Source of the DNA: Thalassiosira profunda
Lineage: Eukaryota > Bacillariophyta > Thalassiosirophyceae > Thalassiosirales > Thalassiosiraceae
Reading direction: 5' to 3'
NCBI GenBank assembly: GCA_036939355.1
Contig: JALLAP010000824.1
Span: forward strand, 1 to 20,144
Length of the DNA stretch: 20,144 bases
Part shown: positions 1-8,773 of the stretch, piece by piece
Layout of the letters: the number at the start of each line of letters is the position of its first letter
How positions within the stretch are numbered: the first letter of the stretch is position 1
Made by a program: the position numbers and the translations under genes
Notes under the pieces: model-generated
Told to the model about the DNA's origin: nothing
What the model saw: only the letters and a program-made list of their open reading frames with translations
Databases searched by the model: none

Positions 1-38
1 AACCCTAATCACAACCCTAATCACAACCCTAATCAACC
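1..38 (+). repeat. Degenerate telomere-like repeat at the window start
   Basis: Two exact 12-nt units AACCCTAATCAC are followed by a partial third and AACCC. The core is the C-strand form of a TTAGGG-type telomere repeat, oriented as expected at the left end of a chromosome. The extra ATCAC spacing makes it a degenerate or telomere-adjacent array rather than a pure telomere. Confidence 0.75.
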
Positions 39-42
39 CAAC

Positions 43-126
43 TTGCTCAACTCAACTCGTTCAACTCAACTCGTTCAACTCAACTCGCTCAAATCAACTT
101 GCTCAAATCAACTTGCTCAACTCAAC
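43..126 (+). repeat. 14-bp tandem repeat, six copies
   Basis: Six consecutive 14-nt units of the form TYGYTCAAMTCAAC occupy 43-56, 57-70, 71-84, 85-98, 99-112 and 113-126. They differ at only a few positions (for example TTGCTCAACTCAAC and TCGTTCAACTCAAC). This is a subtelomeric minisatellite directly next to the telomere-like units. Confidence 0.85.
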
Positions 127-180
127 TCATACTACCATCGTTCACCCTACTATCGCTCATCTCATACTACTACCATCGTC

Positions 181-240
181 CATCTCATTCTTCAACCATC
201 TGTCATCGTCCATCTCATTCTTCAACCATCTGTCATCGTC
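181..240 (+). repeat. 30-bp exact tandem duplication
   Basis: Positions 181-210 and 211-240 are identical 30-nt units beginning CATCTCATTCTTCAACC. The first seven bases of a further copy's tail lie just upstream. Two exact copies in otherwise degenerate DNA indicate a recent duplication. Confidence 0.85.
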
Positions 241-344
241 ATTGTTCATTCTTGTCTTTCTCATGCCCATCTCTTACTCTCATCTCTCGCTCTCATCACG
301 TATCTGCTCACATCCCTCATACATCTTGCTGTTATGTCATGCTC

Positions 345-640
345 TTATCTCACACTACCATCTCTCTCATCTCACACTACCATATCTCACACTATCATCT
401 CTCGTCTTGCATCGCTCATCAAACACTTCCATCTGTCATCTCATCTCATCTCACACTACCATCTCACCCCTACCATCTCTTGTCCTGCATCGCTCATCAA
501 ACCGCCATCTCACAATACCACATCTCTTTTGTCTCATCTCACACTACCATCTCACACTACCATCTCACACTACTATCCATCATCCGTCACCTTGCACTGC
601 CATATCTCATCTCTTGCTCTCATCCCACGCTCTCATCTCA
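345..640 (+). repeat. CATCTCACACTAC repeat cluster
   Basis: The 13-mer CATCTCACACTAC occurs three times in perfect tandem at 535-573. Exact or near copies are scattered from about 345 to 640. A longer word containing CATCGCTCATCAAAC also recurs (around 410 and 490), suggesting a higher-order repeat that has partly decayed. Confidence 0.7.
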
Positions 641-999
641 CACTACCATCTCCCATCTCGCATACCATTTCAAACTCTCATTTCGTACCCTCGTCTCTTG
701 CTCGCATCCCATTTTTTCGCATCTCTTGTTCGCATCTCTCCTCTCATACTACCACTTTCATCCTGCATCTCTTGCTTGCATATTTGTCGCTGCCACCACC
801 TTTTTCTCTAATATCCTAAGTGCATCGTTTGCTTGCACCACCTCTCTTACCTCTTTTACCCTTCTCTCTTCCTTTCATTCATGCCCATGCCTCACCAACT
901 GCAACTGCGCTGCAACCATTTCCTCTCATGCCATCTCATTCTCACATTATCACTGCATCTCATACTCTCATTTCTCGTACTCTCAACTCTTACTCTCAC

Positions 1000-1022
1000 A
1001 ACCCTAACCCTACCCTAACCCC
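1000..1022 (+). repeat. Interstitial telomere-like repeat
   Basis: AACCCTAACCCTACCCTAAC continues into CCC, about three to four CCCTAA-type units with one shortened unit. It lies at the inner edge of the G-poor block, in the same orientation as the repeats at position 1, so telomere-like sequence brackets the block. Confidence 0.8.
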
Positions 1023-1736
1023 GCCAAATGCCAATGTCTAATGTACTTTGCCCATTTTCACCTCTCTATTCACTGCAACCAACTGCAGCCAATTGTCGAT
1101 GACTGCAAAGCAACTCTACCAACAGCAACCGCACTGCAACCAAACTTTCCTATCTCGCGGACTGCAACTTGCTAACATGTTTTCGCTGCACTGTTTGTTC
1201 GTTTCAACTCTCCGTGCTCACCTAACCGACTGCAGCCCAACTGCAGTCCTCTTGCCGACTGCGACTTGTCGACATTGCAAATTTTGTGCGCATTGCCTGT
1301 TTTAAACTCTCGGTGCATGGACAGCTCTGCGACCTGCCAATTCTGCCATTTTCATCTCCGCACAATGCCCAACTTCAACCTTGGTGCTTCTTCATCTTCA
1401 ATGCACTGTAACCGCCCTTGCCCATTTCTAACCCTCCTTGGGTGCGGACTGCCAAATCTCTGCCACTTTTCAGCCGCACTTTGCCCATTTTTTATTGTTA
1501 GTATTGTATACTCGGTGCCTGCTGATCCTGGCGATTCAGCATCACGTGATAGATCATGGAGTTGTACGCTGGTTCAAATGTCACTGGGACACAGACCTGG
1601 CCGGCGCGCAATACACATGCAAAGTAGCGACGTAGCCACATCCCACCGACCTCTCACCTCTCGATGACAATGATGCTCATAATTCATCATCGCCTAAGCT
1701 AGAGAATTACTCGCCTCATGAGCTTTGAGTGACGTC
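1023..1736. other. Non-coding subtelomeric DNA with ACTGCA words
   Basis: The stretch has many degenerate ACTGCAACC / ACTGCAGCC words, especially at 1070-1270. This suggests an old tandem repeat. Short plus-strand open frames exist (for example ending near 1667 and 1635) but show no motif I recognise. I see no supported gene here. Confidence 0.4.
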
Positions 1737-2762
1737 CTACTTGTGGCCGCCCTTGTGGCTTCCGCCGACCCCCTCCTTGCCGCCACCAGCCGCCACGGCC
1801 TCGGCCAGCATGTCGGCCAGGTCCATGCGCATATCGCCGGGGTATTGGCCGCCAATCCGCAGCAATAGCGTAGAGAAATGCGCCTTGTCGGTTGCGCGGC
1901 GGCGGAGGCCTCTCTCGCTTTAGCGTAGGTGGAGTCGGAAAAAGACCCGCGTTCGATGAATTCGGCGGCTCAGACCCCTTGCTTTTGATTCACTGCCGAG
2001 CTCCTCCACCAATAATGGCAACGCCAAGGGCATGCGCAACATAAGCACATGCTGAGGATTCTTCACATCGCCCTCACTCAGCTGTCGGAGGAGCTCCCGC
2101 AGCCGCGAAGGTTGCCAATTTTCGAAGGAAAAAGGGCCAAAAACATACTTATTCCTACGTTAAATTCGAGTTTCAGTTAGCCATGTCAAAAAGTGTCTGA
2201 TTTCAGGTGAGAGCGGGCCAGCCGGGAAAAAACTCCTCCTCGTTTGCGGTCCTTGAGCTTCCTTGCACCAACCGGCATTGAGCCAGCCCGGGGCAGCCAG
2301 CAGTCAGTTGTCTTGCCAGTCCTTGAGCCAACCCAGCTTACGGTAATCTAGCCAGCCCAATTCCCATTTTGCACAGTTGTCTTGCAACCATCTATCCAGC
2401 CCTTTAGCCAGCGCTCTCTGCCCCCCAAGAGTCAGCCTTATCTAGTGCTCAGCCCAACTCAGTTGCAGCCATTTAGACATGCCAGCGCGAACAATCATCA
2501 AGCCAATCATGTTGTACAGCCTTTGTTGCAACCTCAAGAGTCAACCAAGCTCAATTATCAGCACACAAACCTTCTGATACAATTAACGATCAATCCTTCT
2601 TAAGTCAGTCACTGTGCCAACCTTCAAATGAGCCAGCCGCTCGGCCATGCATGTCGGTGGCCTTCACGGCCCTCTAAGGGGTTCATGTGGCCAATATTGC
2701 TTCATGTCCATGAGAAAGGCGCAGTAGAGGCGTTTGATCTCATTGTTGCACACCATGGGCAT
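1737..2762 (-). CDS. Small three-exon protein, unrecognised (cryptic gene or gene tail)
   Basis: I do not recognise the family. Three minus-strand segments read as normal protein and join by GT-AG introns with matching phase. Exon A is 2762-2668, starting at ATG. Exon B is 2154-1994 (or to 1976). Exon C is 1909-1737, ending in TAG. The first intron (2667-2155, 513 nt, donor GTGAAG) restores a CCG codon across the junction and carries GGCTGG-type repeats. The second is 84 nt (donor GTGAAT) or 66 nt (donor GTCTGA); either removes an in-frame TAA at 1922-1920. The product is about 142 or 148 residues. Exon B includes YVFGPFSFENWQPSRLRELL and exon C includes HFSTLLLRIGGQYPGDMRMD; the tail is Gly/Lys/His-rich. 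AGA follows a CAG acceptor-like site just before the ATG, so an upstream exon is possible. It could also be the 3' end of a larger gene or a decaying copy. Confidence 0.5.
2155..2667. other. Repeat-rich gap, probable long intron
   Basis: Between the first two minus-strand exons of the small gene lies DNA full of AGCCAGCC, TTGAGCCA and GCCAACCCAG words on the plus strand, densest at about 2210-2460. I see no coding signal. Its ends match a GT-AG intron on the minus strand (donor at 2667, acceptor ending at 2155). Confidence 0.45.
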
Positions 2763-3236
2763 TCTCTGGAATCAAACACAAAGCGCCAGGATCCAGTAGC
2801 TAGGCCAGTGTGTGTGTTTGGTGTCTCAAATTTGGCCTTCTTAGAGGCCCAAGAGGCATGAAAAGGTACATAGGTACGTTTTCATTTCCTTTGTGTCACC
2901 AATGGGCAGTCCAGACCTCTAATTTTGCACCTAATGGAGCGTGTCTGATGCCTCAAATTTGGCTTGCTGGGCCCAATTTTGGCGAACAAGCTGGTTTGTG
3001 TGGTGCGTGGTGGGGTGCGGACGGAAAAAGTCCACGCGGAACACCCAAAAATCACGGGGTCCTCACAGCACATGGAACCATCGGTGCCAAAAAGGCATTC
3101 GATTCATTTCAACTCTCTCTCTCATTCTAATTGCAGGTCACATCTGATCTGGAACCTATTGTATTTCTATTTCCTAAGTATGCATTTGCAATTATCTCGC
3201 ACAGTGCCACATCATCGTAAGTCGCGGCTGCCATCA
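2763..3236. other. Gap with a repeated word and a splice-acceptor-like site
   Basis: No supported gene. The 11-mer CTCAAATTTGG occurs at 2825-2835 and again at 2952-2962, in similar flanking sequence. A textbook-looking plus-strand acceptor (pyrimidine tract, CTAAT, then CAG) lies at 3111-3136, but I found no exon that clearly uses it. On the minus strand a short ATG frame near 3095-3060 could be an upstream exon of the small gene; I could not show that. Confidence 0.35.
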
Positions 3237-5168
3237 TCACGGTTCCTCTTCCACTCCTTCCAGCGACACCCCCAAGCTTCCAAGGCTGGCAAAGGAGCTG
3301 CAACTGGGCACACGCACTGTCGATGCCGGAGCAACGTTTTCGTCGCCGTCGTTCGTCGGACCGTGGCTGCAAAGGACCACGCTGCGCAACTCGCAGTTCA
3401 CCGCACCTCGACGCAACACCGCTCGGTCCTCCTCGTGAAGGGTGTCCCCAAACTGCCCAAACAAATGCTGTAGGAATTCGCCGTGTGCCACAACGGCAAT
3501 GCATCGCTGCGGCATGGACGCAAGGCGCTGAAGTAGGCGCACGGATCGGTCTCGTGCCGCAACTGGAGCCTCCCGTTTGTCCGTATGAAGCGGATCGGGG
3601 CCGAGCGGAAGGTCCGAGAAGTCAATGTCCGGAAACTCTATTGCAAGATCCGTAACATCTCTGCGGGCATCGCATGCATATCGGCCGTAAACGTTGCGAC
3701 ACTCCTCCAGCGCCTCGGTTTTGGGCATGGGCACCACCACCCCTCCGTACGTCCCGGGCGATCCTCCAAACACAATGCTCGCCACCTCGCAGGCCCGGGT
3801 CAACGGCGAGCAAACGACCGTCTCGAACGCCGTGAATGGTCGTCCTCCCGAGGGCCGCTTCGCGAGCATGGATTTGAGGAGCGCGGCCTGCTTTTTCCCT
3901 CGCGTGGAGAGACGAGCATCGAATAAGGGATGGTCCGCGATCGATCTGCCATTCTCCCTTGCGAGTGCCGCCTCGGCCTCTGCCGCAGCGACGCCTGGAG
4001 AGAGCGCAGATGACGCCGCTCGACGCGACAGCCGTCGCAAGGCCTGGTTGTGCACCCCGTCGCTCACCGAGATGAAATGCACTTTTGTTGTCCGCTGTGC
4101 AAGGAACACCGAGAGCCCCGATGAGGGCGGCCCCAACGCGAACTCAAATCCATCGCCCACCATCCCCGCGGCCGCGTTGAGGAGCAGCGCGTTGTCCATG
4201 CTCCGATTAACGACACTGCACAGTTCTCCGCCCTGCCAGCGCATCGCGGCCACTCTAACCTCGGCGTTTCCGTAAAGCTCCTTGTCCCAGCTTTCCAAAT
4301 CAAAGTCGGCTGTCAGCCGTCCCATTTCGAGGCGGGCTTGCAACGTCTTGCGCATCTCGCGGAGCCACCCCTTGTGCGACACAACAGCAATGTACTCGCC
4401 GGGGACGCGGGGCAATTCTCCGTCGAGAAAATGGGCTCCCCGGGCGCGGACCTTCTCGTTGTCTTCCCCGGCTTGGACCGGGCCCACGACGCTCTCCAAA
4501 CTCTCGACGTCGGAAAAATCCACGTGCGCAAATTGTTGTTTCAGCTCCGCGACGGAGCTGCGCTCGTCGCACGCCAACCCCGTCCGCTTCTCCCTCAGCG
4601 CCTCCACGGCGACGAATTTGGGCGGCGGATCGAGCGACGCGAACATGGCGCTCGCCGTCATGAGCGCTCGCCTCAGGGGGCTCACGAGCACCACATCGGG
4701 CCTCTGAAAAATGGGCCCGGACCCACCCGCCTCGCGCAGTTTCAGGGCACCCCCGCTCCCCGCGCTGTCCACCGACTCCGCCCGCGGCCGCGAGGGGCTG
4801 CCAGTGCCGCCGAACAGGGCCGAGAGGCGGTCGCCCTCGGCCCGCACCTGCGCCAATCCGCCCTCGCTCAACGGTGCATCCCTCAAGAGAGGATTCTCGG
4901 CCAAAACCTTTTTGCGGGCTGCCTCGGTCTCGGCCTTGCTGGATTTGCCGGCGTCGATGGATCGCTGGACGGCCTCCTTCTCCTTGACGTTGTGCAGCGC
5001 CTCGGCGTGCCTCACAAAGTAGACGACCTTCTTGCCCGACGGGCCCGCCGAGGCGAGGAGGTTGGGTGCGTCGTCGTCGGGCCGCTGCGAAAGCGCGTCG
5101 GGCTCGCCGCCGCCGGTATCATCCCGCCCATAGTCCAGGCTGTCGTTCAGGGGCATGAGCGTCTCCAT
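3237..5168 (-). CDS. Tandem histidine phosphatase (phosphoglycerate mutase-like) protein
   Basis: An intronless 643-residue frame starting at ATG (5168-5166). It has two histidine-phosphatase-like domains in tandem. Domain 1 has the full pattern: VVYFVRHAEALHN (R53, catalytic H54), SPLRRA near residue 163 and VVSHKGW near 262, where the second catalytic His sits. Domain 2 keeps SPLTRA (about 465) and VVAHGEFLQH (about 565), but its first motif reads HFISVSDGVHN (about 365-375), replacing the RH pair with SV. The nucleophile is therefore missing and domain 2 is probably a pseudo-phosphatase or substrate-binding module. The family removes or transfers phosphate through a phosphohistidine intermediate; the substrate cannot be told from sequence. 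No targeting peptide is obvious; the N-terminus is acidic. It is divergent from the ankyrin-like gene, sharing a promoter region invaded by an inverted-repeat element. Confidence 0.88.
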   Translation of the reverse strand: METLMPLNDSLDYGRDDTGGGEPDALSQRPDDDAPNLLASAGPSGKKVVYFVRHAEALHNVKEKEAVQRSIDAGKSSKAETEAARKKVLAENPLLRDAPLSEGGLAQVRAEGDRLSALFGGTGSPSRPRAESVDSAGSGGALKLREAGGSGPIFQRPDVVLVSPLRRALMTASAMFASLDPPPKFVAVEALREKRTGLACDERSSVAELKQQFAHVDFSDVESLESVVGPVQAGEDNEKVRARGAHFLDGELPRVPGEYIAVVSHKGWLREMRKTLQARLEMGRLTADFDLESWDKELYGNAEVRVAAMRWQGGELCSVVNRSMDNALLLNAAAGMVGDGFEFALGPPSSGLSVFLAQRTTKVHFISVSDGVHNQALRRLSRRAASSALSPGVAAAEAEAALARENGRSIADHPLFDARLSTRGKKQAALLKSMLAKRPSGGRPFTAFETVVCSPLTRACEVASIVFGGSPGTYGGVVVPMPKTEALEECRNVYGRYACDARRDVTDLAIEFPDIDFSDLPLGPDPLHTDKREAPVAARDRSVRLLQRLASMPQRCIAVVAHGEFLQHLFGQFGDTLHEEDRAVLRRGAVNCELRSVVLCSHGPTNDGDENVAPASTVRVPSCSSFASLGSLGVSLEGVEEEP

Positions 5169-5266
5169 CGTCGCGTGCGAGGGGCGGCGCGGCGGCGAGG
5201 GCGGTGGAGGTGAGGAGGAGGGCTTGTGCGTTCGTTGCGCCGAGTTGAAGGAAAAAGATTTTTTGC

Positions 5267-5452
5267 TAGGCCCTTGGGTTTAGTGGGGGAGTGGGGGCCC
5301 CACCTACGGCATGTGGGGAGGCCCCACTAGCTTCCCCTAACAAAGGCAGGCTTGAGGCAGATGCGAAGCTAGTGCTGTTTGTTAGGGGGTGGGGCCCACG
5401 TGGGGAATTCCCACCTACGGCACGAAATCCCCCCACTAAACCCAAGGGCCTA
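5267..5452. mobile_element. MITE-like inverted-repeat element, 186 bp, with 6-bp target duplication
   Basis: The element starts with TAGGCCCTTGGGTTTAGTGG (continuing GGG). The exact reverse complement is at the other end, giving a perfect 23-bp terminal inverted repeat (5267-5289 and 5430-5452). TTTTGC lies immediately outside both ends (5261-5266 and 5453-5458), which fits a 6-bp target-site duplication. Inner inverted arms CCCCTAACAAA (about 5333-5343) and TTTGTTAGGGG (about 5378-5388) make the whole element foldable. A direct repeat CCCACCTACGGCA also occurs twice inside. It has no coding capacity, so it would be a non-autonomous DNA transposon. It sits 98 bp from the phosphatase start and 48 bp before the ankyrin-gene ATG. 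Confidence 0.8.
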
Positions 5453-5500
5453 TTTTGCACCCACCTCAAACCTCACCCTCCATGCACAAACCCACCCAAC

Positions 5501-7619
5501 ATGGACGGCCCCTTCGACAGCTGGCCGCCCCCGCCGGCCGATCATCCCTGCTGCCTGCGGTGGGACCATCCGAGTTGGCGCAAGCTCGCCGAAGGAAAAT
5601 ATGTGCTCACGCGGGAAGTCCGCGAAGAGATGCACGAGTGTGTTGGATTCTGGCCCCTCCTCGCCGAGCAGCACGGCGTGCCGAAGCTCCTCGACCACAC
5701 TGCCTTCATCAAGTATTGTTACTATGCGTCCACCAACGAGGACCTCCAGGCGTTCGATCCCCCGCCCGATTACATCCCCATAGATTTTGAGGGCGACGAA
5801 GCGTCGATCAAGGTATACGTGAGTCTCTCATTTGTTTTGCAGCTGATTTATTTTGTGCGATATGCGCCGAACAATTGCACTGATGACTATCACCCACAGA
5901 AGGACCGCGAGCGGGATAAATGGATGCGGAGGCGGCTTCACGAACAGTATTACGACAGCTCGATGTTCGACATCTTCGACCGCATCGGTGACACTCGGAT
6001 GCCGTACAAGAAGATCAAGCAGATCTCGGCGGCGGATGCCGTCAACCAGGCCTACATCGCAGCGGTGAAGAGCTGCAGCCCAGACAAAATCAAGGCATTA
6101 TTTGCAAAGGGAAAAGAGGACTTGTGCCCCAACTGCCTCGAGCTTGAGGATTCGCCGAATCTACGGAGGGGAGTGGTGGCCTATGCGATGGAAAATCTGT
6201 ACGGTCCCTTGCCCAGCACGGACAGTCACCGGGCGGATGCCGTCGCATGTCTTCGGTTGGTCTGCAGCCTCGGTGGTGTGGACGTAAATGCGGACACGTG
6301 GTTCACTCCTTCCGACGTTGGACCGCCCTTGGTGAGCGCGGTGAAGCGGTTTGATACGGAGGTTGCAAAAATCCTCCTGGATGCCGGGGCTCGTACGACG
6401 TACCCCGACGTTGTTGGCATCAACGATCAGTGGTGCACGCTCATCGAGCCGGCGGATTACCCAGAGCAGTACCAAACAGCGCTGCACATTTGCATTGGGA
6501 GCAGTACAGATGCGACCGACGAAGAGATGAGCAACATGCTCAAGACGCTGATCGAGGCGGGAAAGAAAGACGACGTGCTTGTGGAGGTAAGGTTGGGAGG
6601 GGATGATGACGGGACGATTTCGGCGCTGGAAATGCTCGAGATCCGACAGGGCCCTGGCGACGACGACGATTTGCATACCACCGCAATTGAGAGGTATCCC
6701 ACCTCCATTGCAATCCTGAAGGAGGCAGTGGAAGCCTGCGAGGCCAAGGAGCAAAGCAATGCTTCGAACGCCGCTGGGTACGAGCGAACGGAGTCAACAG
6801 ATGCGCAGCTGAAGGAGGGAGAACCATGGGCCCAGATCACCGACCTCGACAAAACCATGCAGAGATCAGTTTCACAGTACATGGATATTTTTCAGGCTGA
6901 TCTCCTGAGGCAAACGTCGAAGAGCCTGAGCTCCTGGCCCCGGCCGCCCCCTCCGCCCATCGACTATCACCTCATTCGGTTTTGCGTAACGGACGGTTGG
7001 GGTACTGCGCACCACGGCATTGCATTGACTCCGTCCGCTGTTCTGGCCGCCTTCAAGTATGTGGCCGGCAAGCCAAAAAGCGAGCCAGTGACAGAAAAGG
7101 ATTATTGCTACCTCGGGATTGCAATTTCTCCGCGTGCGGGACAGCGAGCAGCCCATCATTCCTCTTCTTCATTCCTTTCAGCACACGGGCACGGAAATGG
7201 ATGCCTTGGACTTCAGCTACATTCATCCTGCAGGAAAACATTTCGGGGTCGAAGAGGCGGGGAAAGATTTGCCGAAGAGCTCAGTCGTCAAGCGCGTGAT
7301 GAGTATGAGCGTCAATGTATGGGAAACAGGCGAGGAGGGCGCAGGATATTTTGGAACGCTGTCTTTTGACGATCCCGACGACGAAGGAGCTTTTGTTTGG
7401 CTCGAAGGGATGAAGCCGTCGGGAGCAATCGACCTGCAGCATCTGTGGTGTACGGCGGGAGAAGAAGAAGATTGGATGGACGAAAGCGGTTGCGAGAGCT
7501 GCGATGCACTGTGGATCAACAAAGGTGAAAGTATGAAAAAGCCACACCCTGGACGTGGCTTTACGCACGGCAACGGCTGGGCCATTTGCGATGAGAAAAC
7601 TTACATGACGGATGTATGA
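5501..7619 (+). CDS. Ankyrin-repeat-like protein, three exons
   Basis: The start is taken at ATG 5501 (MDGPFDSWPPPPADHP); the frame is open upstream only through the inverted-repeat element. Intron 1 is 5819-5899 (81 nt, GTGAGT donor, in frame). The second junction is less certain. The reading frame must change before the acceptor at 7180-7181, which has a strong pyrimidine tract. A donor at 7088 (GTGACA, 94-nt intron) gives the right phase and a protein of about 647 residues; a donor at 7061 also fits. Residues about 190-325 look like divergent ankyrin repeats (PLVSAVKRFDTEVAKILLDA and a later YQTALHICIG...LKTLIEAG), so protein binding is the likely role. The 146-residue last exon is acidic, with Trp, Cys and Asp, and I do not recognise it. 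The stop (TGA) lies 17 bp from that of the convergent methyltransferase gene. Confidence 0.72.
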
Positions 7620-7636
7620 TAAATCGAGGCACAAAG

Positions 7637-8773
7637 TTATCGCTCCACCACGATGAACGTGGACTTCCGGCCGCTGTTCCAATGCACATTGTCTCGCTCC
7701 TCGTCCCCATCATGGCCGTTCTTCTTCGCCAACGGCGCATCGACCGTTCGCACGCTCTCGCAGTGCTGCACCATCTTCGATAAAATCTCGCAGTACACAG
7801 CGAATCGATTTGCCCCCGCTTGCGACGCGGGCTCATAGGCGCCGTAGGCGGGGGCACGAAGCGCGGTTTGGCGGGGGCGTCGGCGTCGCTTTGGAGCGGA
7901 CAATCCCTCCGCGCGTGACCTTTCTGCCCGCATTTCCAACACGGAGCCTCCTTGGCGGCCGCTTGCAGTATGGATTGGCGCTCCTCCTCGTCGGTCGGCA
8001 GCTGCGCACACTCCCGAACAAAGTGCTCCGGGCTTTGGCAGAGGTACATAGCACGCGGCCCCGCGCCGTCCCCGTCGGAGCGTGTGCTCCCTAAGCTTCA
8101 TTGCCTCGACACGTCGCTTTCGGGCGGGCGGCGCCTCGTAAAGCGGTATGCGGATAATTCCTCCCGCCTCTCCCTTCTTCTTGCGCTTCTTATCGTCCCT
8201 CCGCGCCTGGCGGGGCAAACAGCACGGCGCCAGACACAGAAACTTCGCTTTTGCTGGCCCCAACGAATTCACGAGGCCGACACATGCCGGACTCAGGTGC
8301 CGACAGAGGTGGATCCCAACCAGCACCAAACTCATCGGTATCGCCGCGAACCTGTCGTAAATGGCGTCCGTCGCGTGGAGGTCGCACCCCTCCCAAATCT
8401 TGATCGCCGGCCGTCCCTCCGCATTTGCACTTTTATTTGCCTCATGAATGTGCCCCCAATCGACCGACGCGCTCGTCTCTTTGTCGAGCATGACGATTTC
8501 GCTGATGCGATCGAAGGCCGACGATTTGAAGTGCGAGGCTTTGGCCAGGCCGCAGAGGTAGGAGAGGAGGATGGAGCAGATGCCCTTGCCGCAGCAGACG
8601 TCGACGACCGTCACCTTCGCTGCCTCATCTGTCTTTTCCAACCACGCTATCAAGGGCGCAATTGCAACCAAACTCTCCTCCACCTCCTCCTTCAAATACC
8701 GCTTGTTCAAAAACGACGCCCAGCGCCGCCGCTCCTCCTCCCCCGCGGTCCACCGCCGTCCCCACACCTCCAT
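7637..8773 (-). CDS. SAM-dependent methyltransferase with CCHC zinc knuckle, frame-disrupted
   Basis: The N-terminal part is a Rossmann methyltransferase resembling the Methyltransf_32 group: SAM-binding VVDVCCGKGICSILL about 56-70 residues from the chosen ATG (8773), then LVGIHLCRHLSP and FLCLAPCCLPR. The target (RNA, protein or small molecule) is unknown. After a basic linker, the expected zinc knuckles lie in another frame. LCQSPEHFVREC and a complete CWKCGQKGHARRDC (CX2CX4HX4C) are read from about 8049 to 7855. The first frame then resumes with RFAVYCEILSKMVQ and ends RKSTFIVVER. Shifts fall near 8050-8045 (one base too many, or a 4-base insert) and in the C5 run at 7854-7850 (one base short). 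They compensate. This is either assembly error or a damaged gene. The frame is open to 8908, but no ATG lies above 8773 before a stop at 8911-8909, so the start is uncertain. Confidence 0.72.
   Translation of the reverse strand: MEVWGRRWTAGEEERRRWASFLNKRYLKEEVEESLVAIAPLIAWLEKTDEAAKVTVVDVCCGKGICSILLSYLCGLAKASHFKSSAFDRISEIVMLDKETSASVDWGHIHEANKSANAEGRPAIKIWEGCDLHATDAIYDRFAAIPMSLVLVGIHLCRHLSPACVGLVNSLGPAKAKFLCLAPCCLPRQARRDDKKRKKKGEAGGIIRIPLYEAPPARKRRVEAMKLREHTLRRGRRGAACYVPLPKPGALCSGVCAAADRRGGAPIHTASGRQGGSVLEMRAERSRAEGLSAPKRRRRPRQTALRAPAYGAYEPASQAGANRFAVYCEILSKMVQHCESVRTVDAPLAKKNGHDGDEERDNVHWNSGRKSTFIVVER

Larger units (their letters stand above)
1..1022. other. G-poor subtelomeric repeat block
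   Basis: The plus strand is built almost entirely of C, T and A with very few G. It consists of related short words such as CATCTCACACTAC, CTCAACTCAA and CATCGCTCATCAAAC, with telomere-like sequence at both ends. Long open frames here have low-complexity Ser/His/Leu/Thr translations and reflect base composition, not genes. I see no conserved protein motif. Best read as subtelomeric satellite DNA. Confidence 0.7.

Noticed and set aside
345..640. CATCTCACACTAC cluster as a CRISPR-like array
   Set aside because: Units are directly adjacent or irregularly spaced, with no unique spacers of constant length, in a eukaryotic subtelomere.
43..1007. Overlapping long open frames of 230-300 codons in the first kilobase
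   Set aside because: The G-poor repeat composition removes most stop codons in several frames at once; the translations are low-complexity and not protein-like.
1438..1635. Plus-strand frame containing HGVVRWFKCHWDTDLAGAQY as a possible retroelement fragment
   Set aside because: Vague likeness only; no catalytic motif, no flanking exons and no terminal repeats.
4338..5213. Plus-strand open frame of 291 codons opposite the histidine phosphatase
   Set aside because: It is antisense to a frame with clear catalytic motifs; its Arg/Ala/Pro-rich translation is a GC-content shadow.
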